A stretch of 64,000 nucleotides of DNA. Source: Chitinophaga sancti. Its GTDB lineage: Bacteria > Bacteroidota > Bacteroidia > Chitinophagales > Chitinophagaceae. The notes under the pieces are model-generated. The model was given only the letters and a program-made list of their open reading frames with translations. It searched no databases and was not told where the DNA came from. The stretch is from positions 4,428,001 to 4,492,000 of the forward strand of contig NZ_CP139247.1 in the NCBI RefSeq assembly GCF_034087045.1. The letters are read 5' to 3'. A program made the translations under genes and the position numbers. How positions within the stretch are numbered: the first letter of the stretch is position 1; every line of letters starts with the position of its first letter. This document shows positions 46,102-54,006 of the stretch, piece after piece.

Positions 46102-46374
46102 ATGCAAAGACTGGATATTGGAAAGAAGCAAAACATCCACGAAGGTATACCAGCTATACATAGTAGAGTACCAATGTGCATCGATACTTTCTCAGATGTA
46201 GAACAGACCATACTGGAATTAACAGTACAAATGACCCTGATTCATCAACTGGGGCTCACGGAAGTTGTTTATTCAAAAGCAGTGGCATTATTCGGTGAAG
46301 AAACTACCGGACAAATGATGATGAGTATCTTTGCAGTTAATAGCTGGATCCGGTCTGGAATAGCCCTGCATTGA
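46102..46374 (+). pseudogene. shortened carboxymuconolactone-decarboxylase (AhpD-like) family gene
   Basis: 90 codons from the ATG at 46102. The start 'MQRLDIGKKQNIHEGIPAI' and the end 'ALFGEETTGQMMMSIFAVNS' followed by 'WIRSGIALH' match the two ends of CMD-family peroxidase-like proteins, which are normally about 150 residues. The middle, including the CxxC redox motif in the usual 'NGCAYC' segment, is missing, with only 'PMCIDTF' left. An in-frame internal deletion that removes the active site is the simplest reading. It may still be transcribed. Confidence 0.5.
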
Positions 46375-46394
46375 AATCCGCAGATATCGTAAAA

Positions 46395-47600
46395 TCAAAA
46401 TGCCGTCTGTATCCAGCTTTCAGCCGGTTTTATCATCTTACTATCTTTCTCCACGATACTTCTTATTACCCCTTCATGCAAGAAGTATGCATTTGCCTTT
46501 TCGCTATCCAGCCATAAATTGCTATCCATAGTGAGGGCTACGTGTTCTCCCTGTTGCATGCCTGCATACACCTGATCATTGATGGTTTGCAACACAGTTG
46601 GACTATTAGTGGTCATCACCACCTGGTTATCTGAATAATTTGCTGCCAGCGTGATCAACGCTATCATTTGCTGCTGTGCTACCGGATACAAATGTGCTTC
46701 GGGTTCATCTATGAGTAAAAAATATTCCAACCCTGTCTGCATAATAGTAAACAACTGCATGAGCAGCCACAAAGCCTCCTGCTGTCCGGTCGATGCATAT
46801 GGCATTTCAATAAATGTTCCTTTCTTTTCCAGTTTGATCCGCTCATTTTCTTTCTCATATACATAATCTCCTCTCAGGATTTGCTTTATAAGCTTAATGC
46901 CCATCTCCAGACTTTCCCTGTCCACAATATTAAGTGAGGCTTCCTTATTCACCATCTTTTCCAACTGATCAAAATATAACGGCTTCATGTCTGCTACCTG
47001 CTGAATAAATACTTTCATCGTATTATCTATCCGCTGATCCAGGTACCTGTCAGAAACGCCATACGCCATCACTCTGCCCGCAGGTATATACACCGGTATC
47101 TTTTCTTTCCCTAACAACCTTGAAATATATTCATCTATCTCTCTGTAGAATTTCTGTTTCGTTTCTTTACTGGCATCAAGATACCGCTCAGTTATAAAAG
47201 TTCTCAAAGCAGCAAAAATATTCCTGATCTCTACTTCCAGTTTTTCACTAAAAGCTACCTGAATTACTTTCTTTTTCTGAAAAATTGTAATCACCTTATC
47301 ATCCTCATAATCATATTTCAAAAAGAAGTCACCATAACGCGAAAGGTTATTCCAGAAGTGGTTAAACTTACCCACTATATGCTCTTTTAATATCACCTCA
47401 GGAAGTGGGTCTGCATGTAATCCCTCCACCAGATCTGATACTGTTCTGAACACCTCTTCCCGTAAAGATTTGAAAATATATAGCAGCTTTAAGATCGTAC
47501 TTTTCCCACTTGCCTGCGGGCCAATAAAAATCATGTAATCCTGTATGTTCAATTCCACTTCTTTCAGTGGGCCAAATTTTCTGATTTTTAACTGTTCCAT
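46395..47600 (-). CDS. orphan AAA ATPase (SMC/OLD-like ATP-binding domain)
   Basis: A 401-residue ABC/AAA15-type ATPase. N-terminal 'IRKFGPLKEVELNI' and Walker A GPQASGKST (about 28-36), signature-like 'YASTGQQEALWLL', Walker B 'YFLLIDEPEAHLYP' and the H-loop region 'VVMTTNSPTVLQTI' are all intact. A helical insert lies between Walker A and the signature. There is no TOPRIM or nuclease domain, and no effector gene directly beside it. Related ATPases serve in defence systems or DNA repair; here the function is open. Its neighbours are decayed genes. Confidence 0.85.
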   Translation of the reverse strand: MEQLKIRKFGPLKEVELNIQDYMIFIGPQASGKSTILKLLYIFKSLREEVFRTVSDLVEGLHADPLPEVILKEHIVGKFNHFWNNLSRYGDFFLKYDYEDDKVITIFQKKKVIQVAFSEKLEVEIRNIFAALRTFITERYLDASKETKQKFYREIDEYISRLLGKEKIPVYIPAGRVMAYGVSDRYLDQRIDNTMKVFIQQVADMKPLYFDQLEKMVNKEASLNIVDRESLEMGIKLIKQILRGDYVYEKENERIKLEKKGTFIEMPYASTGQQEALWLLMQLFTIMQTGLEYFLLIDEPEAHLYPVAQQQMIALITLAANYSDNQVVMTTNSPTVLQTINDQVYAGMQQGEHVALTMDSNLWLDSEKANAYFLHEGVIRSIVEKDSKMIKPAESWIQTAF

Positions 47601-47695
47601 AATTCAATATCCAGATAATTTATCATTCTTTCAAATAATTCGAACCGAATGATCAAATAGAAAACCCACTTATCAAAATGGATTTTTCCATTTCA

Positions 47696-48091
47696 TTATC
47701 TTCTTTGCTTTCTCACCAGAACAGCTTTTACGATGCCGGCTATCAATCCCGGCAGTAATCCTGTTAATCATGACACCATACCAGTCCCCGGAAATATTAT
47801 GCCTGACAATAACCTTGGACCAGGTTTCATCACTTGGCCGGTATTTACTTTTCCTAAAAATAAGAAAGGCGTAAAATCCTCACTCTGCTGTAACACTATG
47901 CCATTATCCAGTCGCACACCAATCAGATCCAATACTGGTTGCACAATTTCTTTTCGTGATGGTTCTCCGACTATCAATAGGTTGCCACCATTATCAATAT
48001 ATTTTTTAACTCCGCCAGTTCAGCTGTTGTATATGGTGTGCGCGGATCTGCATCACCACTTTTGCATTCGGCCAAAATGCTATTTTCTTAA
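47696..48091 (-). pseudogene. frameshifted remnant of a GldG-like ABC-transport protein
   Basis: The minus strand encodes one protein-like stretch split across frames. 'IAFWPNAKVV' (about 48058-48090) shifts into 'ADPRTPYTTAELAELK', which shifts at an A6 run (48002-48007) into 'YIDNGGNLLIVGEPSRKEIV' and on to a TGA at 47768. The same frame then resumes as 'LTGLLPGLIAGIVKAVLVRK', a membrane-like C-terminus, to TAA at 47696. The order (Asp-Pro-Arg-Thr, NGGNLLI-GEP, final helix) resembles C-terminal parts of Bacteroidota 'Gldg family' ABC proteins. Two single-base losses and one nonsense codon mark it as dead. Plus-strand frame 47733-48269 is a shadow. Confidence 0.55.
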
Positions 48092-48126
48092 ATTTGGTTT
48101 TTCAGTCATTATACTGACTATTACAT

Positions 48127-48726
48127 TCATTTATTATAATTCCTTCTTAATTGCTCTAGCGACCTTTTGTGCCCCTTTTCCGCTGCTTTTTCAAAATAGT
48201 GCTTCGCCCAGCGGTCAGATTGTTTTACGCCATCACCATATTTATAACACAGCCCCAGGTTATATATAGCACTTAAATGACTACCCCGGGCAGCTTTCCT
48301 ATACCAGAATACAGCATTTTTATCATTCTTTTTAACCCCGTGTCCCAAAAAGTAACAAATGCCCAGCGCATGTTGTGCCATGAAATCTCCTTTGATAGCA
48401 GACCGTGTATACCAGCGAACAGCGGTTTTAAAATCCTGCGCTACGACTTCCCCATTATAATAAAAGAATCCGATATTGAACATCGATTCCATATGTCCCT
48501 GTTCTGCAGCTTTCATATACCAGTTAAATGCTTCGGGAATATTCCGGGGAATACCTTTGCCATCATCATAAAGCGTGGCAAGGTAGAACTGGGCACTTTT
48601 GTGGCCATTACAGGCAGCAGCATACCAAAGGTCAAAAATAACCTGCCAGTCTTTTTTCCTCCCATGAATATTAAAGGCGAGATGATAGCCTTTGATAAAA
48701 GCGCGGTGTTGTTGGGCGTAGGTCAT
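48127..48726 (-). CDS. Sel1-repeat protein
   Basis: 199 residues from the ATG at 48726. Four Sel1-like repeats of 36 residues are visible, with the motif 'A-x2-WY-x-KAAEQG' (e.g. 'AFNWYMKAAEQG', 'AVRWYTRSAIKG', 'AVFWYRKAARGS', 'AKHYFEKAAEKG'). Sel1 repeats form a helical solenoid for protein binding. No signal peptide, so cytoplasmic. Longer starts up to 48834 would have to read through a terminator hairpin at 48748-48771, so the inner start is chosen. Partner unknown. Confidence 0.8.
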   Translation of the reverse strand: MTYAQQHRAFIKGYHLAFNIHGRKKDWQVIFDLWYAAACNGHKSAQFYLATLYDDGKGIPRNIPEAFNWYMKAAEQGHMESMFNIGFFYYNGEVVAQDFKTAVRWYTRSAIKGDFMAQHALGICYFLGHGVKKNDKNAVFWYRKAARGSHLSAIYNLGLCYKYGDGVKQSDRWAKHYFEKAAEKGHKRSLEQLRRNYNK

Positions 48727-48747
48727 TGGATTAACTTGGAAAATAAA

Positions 48748-48771
48748 ATGCCTCACAAAGGTGAGGCATTT
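48748..48771 (-). terminator. terminator of the 60-residue ORF, in the leader of the Sel1 gene
   Basis: Near-perfect hairpin AATGCCTCAC / GTGAGGCATT (about 48748-48771), followed on the minus strand by TTATTTTCC. It begins about 17 nt after the stop at 48789 and ends about 21 nt before the Sel1 ATG. Confidence 0.7.
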
Positions 48772-48788
48772 GGAATAAATTGAAAACT

Positions 48789-48971
48789 TTATTCTGAAAT
48801 TAATGATGTCCATGTTGCAAATGGGAAAGGACATTTATCATATCCTTCCATTGCTATTGCTAATGGTGCGGCCCAAACGTAATCCGCTTTTTTGCGCATT
48901 ATAGGAGGACACTGTGATTTTATTCTTACAGTTTTGATCCTCTCATTAGTTGTTGTAGTAGTACTTAACAT
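48789..48971 (-). CDS. unknown 60-residue protein downstream of DUF6934-like gene
   Basis: A short ORF starting 11 nt after the DUF6934-like stop and followed by a proper terminator, which supports that it is real. The sequence has a Thr-run (MLSTTTTTNERI), a basic stretch (KTVRIKSQ) and two cysteines ('SQCPPIM', 'YDKCPFPF'); no signal peptide or membrane helix. I do not recognise it. Being paired with a DUF6934-like gene parallels the first copy at 25217, which also has a small ORF right behind it, although the two small ORFs are not similar. Confidence 0.55.
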   Translation of the reverse strand: MLSTTTTTNERIKTVRIKSQCPPIMRKKADYVWAAPLAIAMEGYDKCPFPFATWTSLISE

Positions 48972-48982
48972 ATTTTCTTGTT

Positions 48983-49438
48983 TTAATTTCTCTTTTTTCT
49001 AATTACCATAAATCGGTCATAATTGACACCCCGCTGGAATTCTTCCCACTCATCGCCCCGCAACCCGAAGATGTGAAATAGCTCTTCTATTTCCTCTCTA
49101 TGGGCATTTATACCCATCTGGTATAATCTCGTCCTTGAAGGAGTACTTCCTTTTGCATGTACATAGACACGGCCCGCATGATCTGTAAAATCAACGACCG
49201 TACCCGCAACTGTAGCGAGAATTTTGGCCTTATCTTTATTATTTGAAGTAATATTATCACTGACGCTGTCAGTAACTTCATCATAATCTCCAAATGACAA
49301 ATTGAATAGGGGCCCATCCCCATTATCAACTTTTTCATATCTTATCTTCTTTTTGATGACCCCCTTTGGCCCAAAACTTTCAAAAGTGAAATTGGAAAAG
49401 GTGGCATCGGGACAACAAACATATTTCTCGAATACCAT
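48983..49438 (-). CDS. DUF6934-like small protein (copy 2)
   Basis: A 151-residue paralogue of the gene at 25217. Shared blocks: 'FTFESFGPKGVIKKKI', 'NLSFGDYDE', 'NITSNNKDKAKILATVAGT', 'SRTRLYQMGINAHREEI' and the tryptophan-phenylalanine end ('WEEFQRGVNYDRFMV'). Unknown function; no signal peptide. It has the same promoter architecture as copy 1 and heads a two-gene unit with the 60-residue ORF that ends at a terminator. Alternative ideas such as immunity or antitoxin protein rest only on the repeated, accessory-like context. Confidence 0.75.
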   Translation of the reverse strand: MVFEKYVCCPDATFSNFTFESFGPKGVIKKKIRYEKVDNGDGPLFNLSFGDYDEVTDSVSDNITSNNKDKAKILATVAGTVVDFTDHAGRVYVHAKGSTPSRTRLYQMGINAHREEIEELFHIFGLRGDEWEEFQRGVNYDRFMVIRKKRN

Positions 49439-49442
49439 ACCC

Positions 49443-49490
49443 CAAATTTATTCCTTCCTTTCCGGTTTTTCTTGTTCATTTTTGTTCATT
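49443..49490 (-). promoter_or_regulatory. conserved promoter element of DUF6934-like gene (copy 2)
   Basis: On the minus strand: two AATGAACA repeats (49490-49483 and 49480-49473), 22 nt, TAAATTTG (49450-49443), 4 nt, ATG at 49438. Distances from the inner repeat onward equal those of copy 1. Confidence 0.6.
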
Positions 49491-49834
49491 TTCTCTTCTC
49501 TAAAAATCTCATACAATTCAATAACAACAGCCTTTCCCATACTACTCACTGTTTTAAAAGTTGCCTGCGCTAAACCTCGCTGCACTCTATCTAAAAATAC
49601 ACCATCAATTCATTTATATATACTCCCCCTGCATCTAAAAAAAGCACACTTCCCAAAAAAGCACCCCCCAATTTTCTGCACCGATAATAGAATGATCCCG
49701 GAATCGAGACCCATTTTCCATAAGCTAAATTTTACTGATAAAAAGTAGTTGATCAGCTATATTTATCAACTGTTTTAATCCTCTGTAATCTCCTGCTGTG
49801 GCTGATTTTAAAGAAATTTGTGTTTTCGCCAAAA

Positions 49835-49862
49835 ATGCTAATATATTTAGCATTTAATGCTA
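49835..49862 (+). promoter_or_regulatory. array of ATGCTA/TAGCAT half-sites upstream of dinB
   Basis: ATGCTAA (49835-49841), 5 nt, TTAGCAT (49847-49853) is a perfect palindrome; TAGCAT (49848-49853), TTA, ATGCTA (49857-49862) forms a second one sharing a half-site. It lies 50-77 nt before the dinB ATG, next to TAATATTG (49873-49880). A candidate damage-response operator. The rest of the 49491-49834 gap shows no gene. Confidence 0.55.
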
Positions 49863-49911
49863 TTTATATTAGTAATATTGCATTGCCGGCTTACCTTAAA
49901 ATAAAGAAGCT

Positions 49912-51057
49912 ATGAAACTAAATGAACGATCTATTGTTCACCTTGATCTGGATGCATTTTTTGTATCCGTCGAATGTCTGAAGAATAGTGCTTTCAAAGG
50001 AAAACCTCTGATCGTAGGAGGGGGAGAGCGGGGAGTAGTAGCAGCCTGCAGTTACGAAGCCCGTGCTTTTGGTGTACGCTCTGCCATGCCTATGCGCACT
50101 GCCTTGTACTTATGTCCGCAGGCTACCGTTATCAAAGGTGATCATGAAGACTACAGCAATTACTCACGCCAGGTCACGGAAGTGATTGCCGAATCAGTAC
50201 CGATGTTTGAAAAAGCGTCTATCGATGAATTTTATACCGACCTGACAGGGATGGATAAGTTTCACAGTACCCATAAATTCAGTAAAGAACTCAAAGCAAA
50301 GATTTATAAGGAGACCGGCCTGCCAGTTACATATGCGCTGGCATCTAATAAACTGATTAGTAAAATAGCAACAAATGAAGTAAAACCCGATGGCCAGACA
50401 ATCATTCCTTTCGGAGAAGAAAAATCGTACCTCGCGCCACTGGCCATTGAAAAAATGCCAATGATAGGAGATAAGACTGCAACCCTATTAAGAGAAATGG
50501 GTGTAAGTACGATCCGTACATTATCTGAAATTCCCGCCAGTTTGTTATGTGCCAGATTTGGGAAAAATGGGTTAGAACTGTCAAGACGTGCAAATGGAAT
50601 TGATGAAACGCCCGTTATCCCTTATTCTGAACAGAAGAGTATTTCTACGCAGGAGACATTTAATAATGATACAATTGATATAGCATTCCTGAACAGAGAA
50701 GTGGCACGCATGACTGAGAAGATCGGTTTTGAACTCCGCCAGCAGAATAAACTGGCAGGGTGTGTAACCGTAAAATTACGGTATGCCAATTTCGATACGG
50801 TTACCAAACAACTGTCTATTCCTTATACTTCCTCTGATCATATACTGTTGCACACAGCAAAAGAATTGTTTGAAAAATTATATGACCGGCGTATGCTGGT
50901 AAGATTGGTAGGCATTCGATTCTCTGATCTCGTACCTGGTAATTATCAGATTAGTTTGTTCGACGATACGCAGGAGATGATTCAATTGTACCATGCAATA
51001 GATAGCATTAAGAAGCAGTTTGGCGCGGGTGCATTAGTGAGAGCACGAACACTATGA
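49912..51057 (+). CDS. dinB: Y-family DNA polymerase IV
   Basis: A 381-residue translesion polymerase. Catalytic residues are D12 in 'HLDLDAFFVSVE' and D105/E106 in 'KASIDEFYTDL'; 'SYEARAFGVRSAMP' is the steric-gate/finger motif. Helix-hairpin-helix 'MPMIGDKTATLLREMG' and a little-finger domain follow. The C-terminal QISLF (346-350) fits a beta-clamp-binding motif. It copies past damaged bases with low fidelity. The dnaE-like gene follows after 11 nt, making a translesion operon. Confidence 0.94.
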   Translation: MKLNERSIVHLDLDAFFVSVECLKNSAFKGKPLIVGGGERGVVAACSYEARAFGVRSAMPMRTALYLCPQATVIKGDHEDYSNYSRQVTEVIAESVPMFEKASIDEFYTDLTGMDKFHSTHKFSKELKAKIYKETGLPVTYALASNKLISKIATNEVKPDGQTIIPFGEEKSYLAPLAIEKMPMIGDKTATLLREMGVSTIRTLSEIPASLLCARFGKNGLELSRRANGIDETPVIPYSEQKSISTQETFNNDTIDIAFLNREVARMTEKIGFELRQQNKLAGCVTVKLRYANFDTVTKQLSIPYTSSDHILLHTAKELFEKLYDRRMLVRLVGIRFSDLVPGNYQISLFDDTQEMIQLYHAIDSIKKQFGAGALVRARTL

Positions 51058-51068
51058 AGTAATTATTT

Positions 51069-53996
51069 ATGTATCTGAACTGTAAAACATTTTTTTCCTA
51101 CCGATACGGTACTTTCTCCACAGAAGAACTGGTCGCCGCCGGCGTCGATGCCGGCGCCAACAGTATGGCGATTACCAATATCAACAACACTGCCGATGCA
51201 TGGGACTTTGTACAGCATTGCCGCAATGCCGGTATTCATCCTGTAACCGGCACTGAAATCCGGAACGGTGATTATTTCTGTTATTTATTGCTCGCAAAAA
51301 ATAATACAGGCTTCCTGCATATCAACCGTTTTTTGACTGAACACCTGCAGGAAAAAAAGCCTTTCCCTGCAAAGCCTGTCATGGACGATAGCGTATGGGT
51401 GATCTATGCCCTCGGCATGGCTTCGCCGGCAAAGTTAGCGCTCAATGAACTGATCGGTGTACAGCCTACCGAAATCAATAAACTCTTTGGGATGGACTTA
51501 GGGACATATAGTACAAAGTTCGTCGTCAGGCAGCCCGTTACTTTTCAGGACCGTACCTTTTACAGTGTACACCGGCTGCTGCGCGCCATCGATAAAAACA
51601 TCGTACTGAGCAAACAGGAAGACAAACACAAAGCTGCCGTACATGAATATTTCATGCCAATGACAACCATCATGGAGCAGTTTAAACAATACCCACAGAT
51701 CGTGATGAACACGCTGCGGATTATGGAGTCCTGTGACATACAAATTGATTTTAAAGCTGACAAAAACAAACAGGCCTTTACTGCCAGCCGGGAAGATGAT
51801 CGTATCCTGCTGGAAAAATTGGCTATGGATGGTCTGCAATATCGCTACGGCAGTAAGAATGAGAAAGCCCGGGAGCGTGTATTAAAAGAGTTGAAAATTA
51901 TCAACGACTTAAAATTTAATGCCTACTTTCTCATTGCCTGGGATGTGCTCCGCTATGCGAGAGACCGGCGGTTCTTTTATGTAGGACGTGGTAGTGGTGC
52001 CAATTCGATCGTGGCTCATTGTCTGCAGATCACGGATGTCGATCCGATACAACTGGATTTATATTTTGAACGTTTTCTCAACCCGTACCGTACTTCTCCT
52101 CCTGATTTTGATATTGACTTTTCCTGGAAAGACAGGGATGAGATCATCGATTACATCCTGAAGCGTTATGGCAAAGAGCATGTGGCGCTATTGGGTATGC
52201 ATACCACCTTCCAGCGCAGAGCGATCGTCCGTGAATTAGGAAAGGTGTATGGCCTGCCCAAAGCGGAGATAGACCGCTTGTCAAAAGGAGAGTACAATAC
52301 GAATGATAACAATCACAGACAGATCATACGCTTTGGCGATCTGATGAAAGATTTCCCGAATCATGTAAGCATACATCCCGGGGGGATGCTGATCAGTGAA
52401 TTGCCCATTACGCAGTATACTGCATTGGAAATGCCACCGAAGGGATTTCCCACTACACAGATCGATATGTTCGTAGCAGAGAATGTAGGCTTGTTCAAGC
52501 TGGATATATTGAGTCAGCGGGGACTGGGGCATATCAAAGACACGATAGAACTGGTGCGTGAGCACCATCATGTAGATATCGATATTCACCAGGTAGAGCA
52601 ATTCAAAAAGGATTCGCAGTTGGCCGCGCAGATTCGTGGTGCGGATACGATTGGATGTTTTTATATAGAGAGTCCTTCCATGAGAGGGGTATTGCGCAAG
52701 TTGCGGTGCGATGATTATCTCACACTGGTGGCGGCATCTTCGATTATCCGGCCTGGGGTAGGCAGTTCCGGGATGATGCAGCAATATATCTGGCGGTTTC
52801 ACAACCCGGATAAGTTTGAGTACCTGCATCCGGTGATGGAAGAATTGCTGGCAGAGACCTATGGTGTGATGGTGTACCAGGAGGATGTGATCAAGGTCGC
52901 ACATTTTTTTGGCGGTCTGGATATGGGAGAGGCGGATATCCTGCGGCGGGCGATGAGTGGAAAGTATAGAGGAAATAAGGAAATGAAGCGACTGGAAGAG
53001 CAGTTCTTTCGCAACTGCGAGGAGCGGGGGCATCCTGAAAAGATTGCCAGGGAGGTATGGAGACAGATCGAAAGTTTTGGCGGATACTCATTTAGCAAGG
53101 CGCACTCCGCGAGTTTCGCGGTGGAGAGTTATCAGAGCCTGTACCTGAAAACGTATTATCCAATTGAATTCATGGTAGCGGTGATTAATAACTTCGGCGG
53201 GTTTTATTCACGGGAGTTATATTTTCAGCAGTTAAAGAAAGCCGGTGCCAATGTACAGGGGCCTTGTGTCAATAATAGCGAATACCTCACAGGTATCAGA
53301 GATGGGAAGGTGTACGTAGGATTTATTCATATCCAGAACCTCGAACAAAAATTCGCAGAGAAACTATTGGCAGAGCGCATACAAAATGGTCCTTATCTCC
53401 ATTTGCAGGATTTTATAGAACGTACAGAGGTGGGGATAGAACAACTGAACTTACTCATAAAAGTGGGCGCATTTCGTTTTACAGGGCGAACAAAGAAGCA
53501 GTTATTGTGGGAAGGGAATTTCTTGCAGGTGCACATGGATGATCATGTACCGGGACGGCAGAAGTTGTTTGCAGAAGAACCGGTATTGTTTGAGTTACCC
53601 ATGCTGCCGGACAATCAAAGGGAAGATATGATAAAGGAGATGGAGTTAATGGGGTTTCCGATAGGGAATGTATTTGAGCTGGTGGATGATGATCTGTCGA
53701 AGTACCCGCTGGCCGCGGCCTTACCGTCTTTATTAGGACACGAGGTGCTCGTATTGGGATACCTGGTATGTACAAAGGAGACGGTGACGAGAGAAAAGCG
53801 GGAGTTAATGCATTTCGGTACATTCCTGGATGCGGCAGGAGAGTGGCTGGATACCGTACATTTCCCGGAAGCGGCACGGCGATACCCGTTTCAGGGGAGA
53901 GGGTTTTATAGGTTGAAAGGAAAGGTGATAGAGGAGTTTGGGGTGTATAGTGTGATGGTGGATGAGATGGGAAAGGTGGGGATTAAGCAGGCGTGA
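51069..53996 (+). CDS. second DnaE-type DNA polymerase III alpha subunit (DnaE2/error-prone-like)
   Basis: A 975-residue C-family polymerase, shorter than a housekeeping DnaE (about 1,160 or more). Palm catalytic aspartates are D346 and D348 in 'PDFDIDFSW'; 'YVGRGSGANSIVAHCL' and 'MVYQEDVIKVAHFFGG' are typical. The N-terminal PHP domain starts 'MYLNCKTFFSYRYGTFSTEE', lacking the usual HLHxHSxYS metal motif, so it looks inactive. HhH region and OB-fold close the protein. With DinB upstream it resembles ImuB-DnaE2-type mutagenesis cassettes, though no ImuA/RecA-like gene is adjacent. Confidence 0.9.
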   Translation: MYLNCKTFFSYRYGTFSTEELVAAGVDAGANSMAITNINNTADAWDFVQHCRNAGIHPVTGTEIRNGDYFCYLLLAKNNTGFLHINRFLTEHLQEKKPFPAKPVMDDSVWVIYALGMASPAKLALNELIGVQPTEINKLFGMDLGTYSTKFVVRQPVTFQDRTFYSVHRLLRAIDKNIVLSKQEDKHKAAVHEYFMPMTTIMEQFKQYPQIVMNTLRIMESCDIQIDFKADKNKQAFTASREDDRILLEKLAMDGLQYRYGSKNEKARERVLKELKIINDLKFNAYFLIAWDVLRYARDRRFFYVGRGSGANSIVAHCLQITDVDPIQLDLYFERFLNPYRTSPPDFDIDFSWKDRDEIIDYILKRYGKEHVALLGMHTTFQRRAIVRELGKVYGLPKAEIDRLSKGEYNTNDNNHRQIIRFGDLMKDFPNHVSIHPGGMLISELPITQYTALEMPPKGFPTTQIDMFVAENVGLFKLDILSQRGLGHIKDTIELVREHHHVDIDIHQVEQFKKDSQLAAQIRGADTIGCFYIESPSMRGVLRKLRCDDYLTLVAASSIIRPGVGSSGMMQQYIWRFHNPDKFEYLHPVMEELLAETYGVMVYQEDVIKVAHFFGGLDMGEADILRRAMSGKYRGNKEMKRLEEQFFRNCEERGHPEKIAREVWRQIESFGGYSFSKAHSASFAVESYQSLYLKTYYPIEFMVAVINNFGGFYSRELYFQQLKKAGANVQGPCVNNSEYLTGIRDGKVYVGFIHIQNLEQKFAEKLLAERIQNGPYLHLQDFIERTEVGIEQLNLLIKVGAFRFTGRTKKQLLWEGNFLQVHMDDHVPGRQKLFAEEPVLFELPMLPDNQREDMIKEMELMGFPIGNVFELVDDDLSKYPLAAALPSLLGHEVLVLGYLVCTKETVTREKRELMHFGTFLDAAGEWLDTVHFPEAARRYPFQGRGFYRLKGKVIEEFGVYSVMVDEMGKVGIKQA

Positions 53997-54006
53997 TAAT
54001 ATAATA

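Noticed and set aside
47733..48269. 178-residue plus-strand frame with a hydrophobic part
   Set aside because: Antisense of the GldG-like remnant and of the Sel1 gene end; the minus strand shows clear protein-family sequence.
49302..49748. 148-residue plus-strand frame
   Set aside because: Overlaps the conserved promoter and N-terminus of the DUF6934-like gene in antisense.
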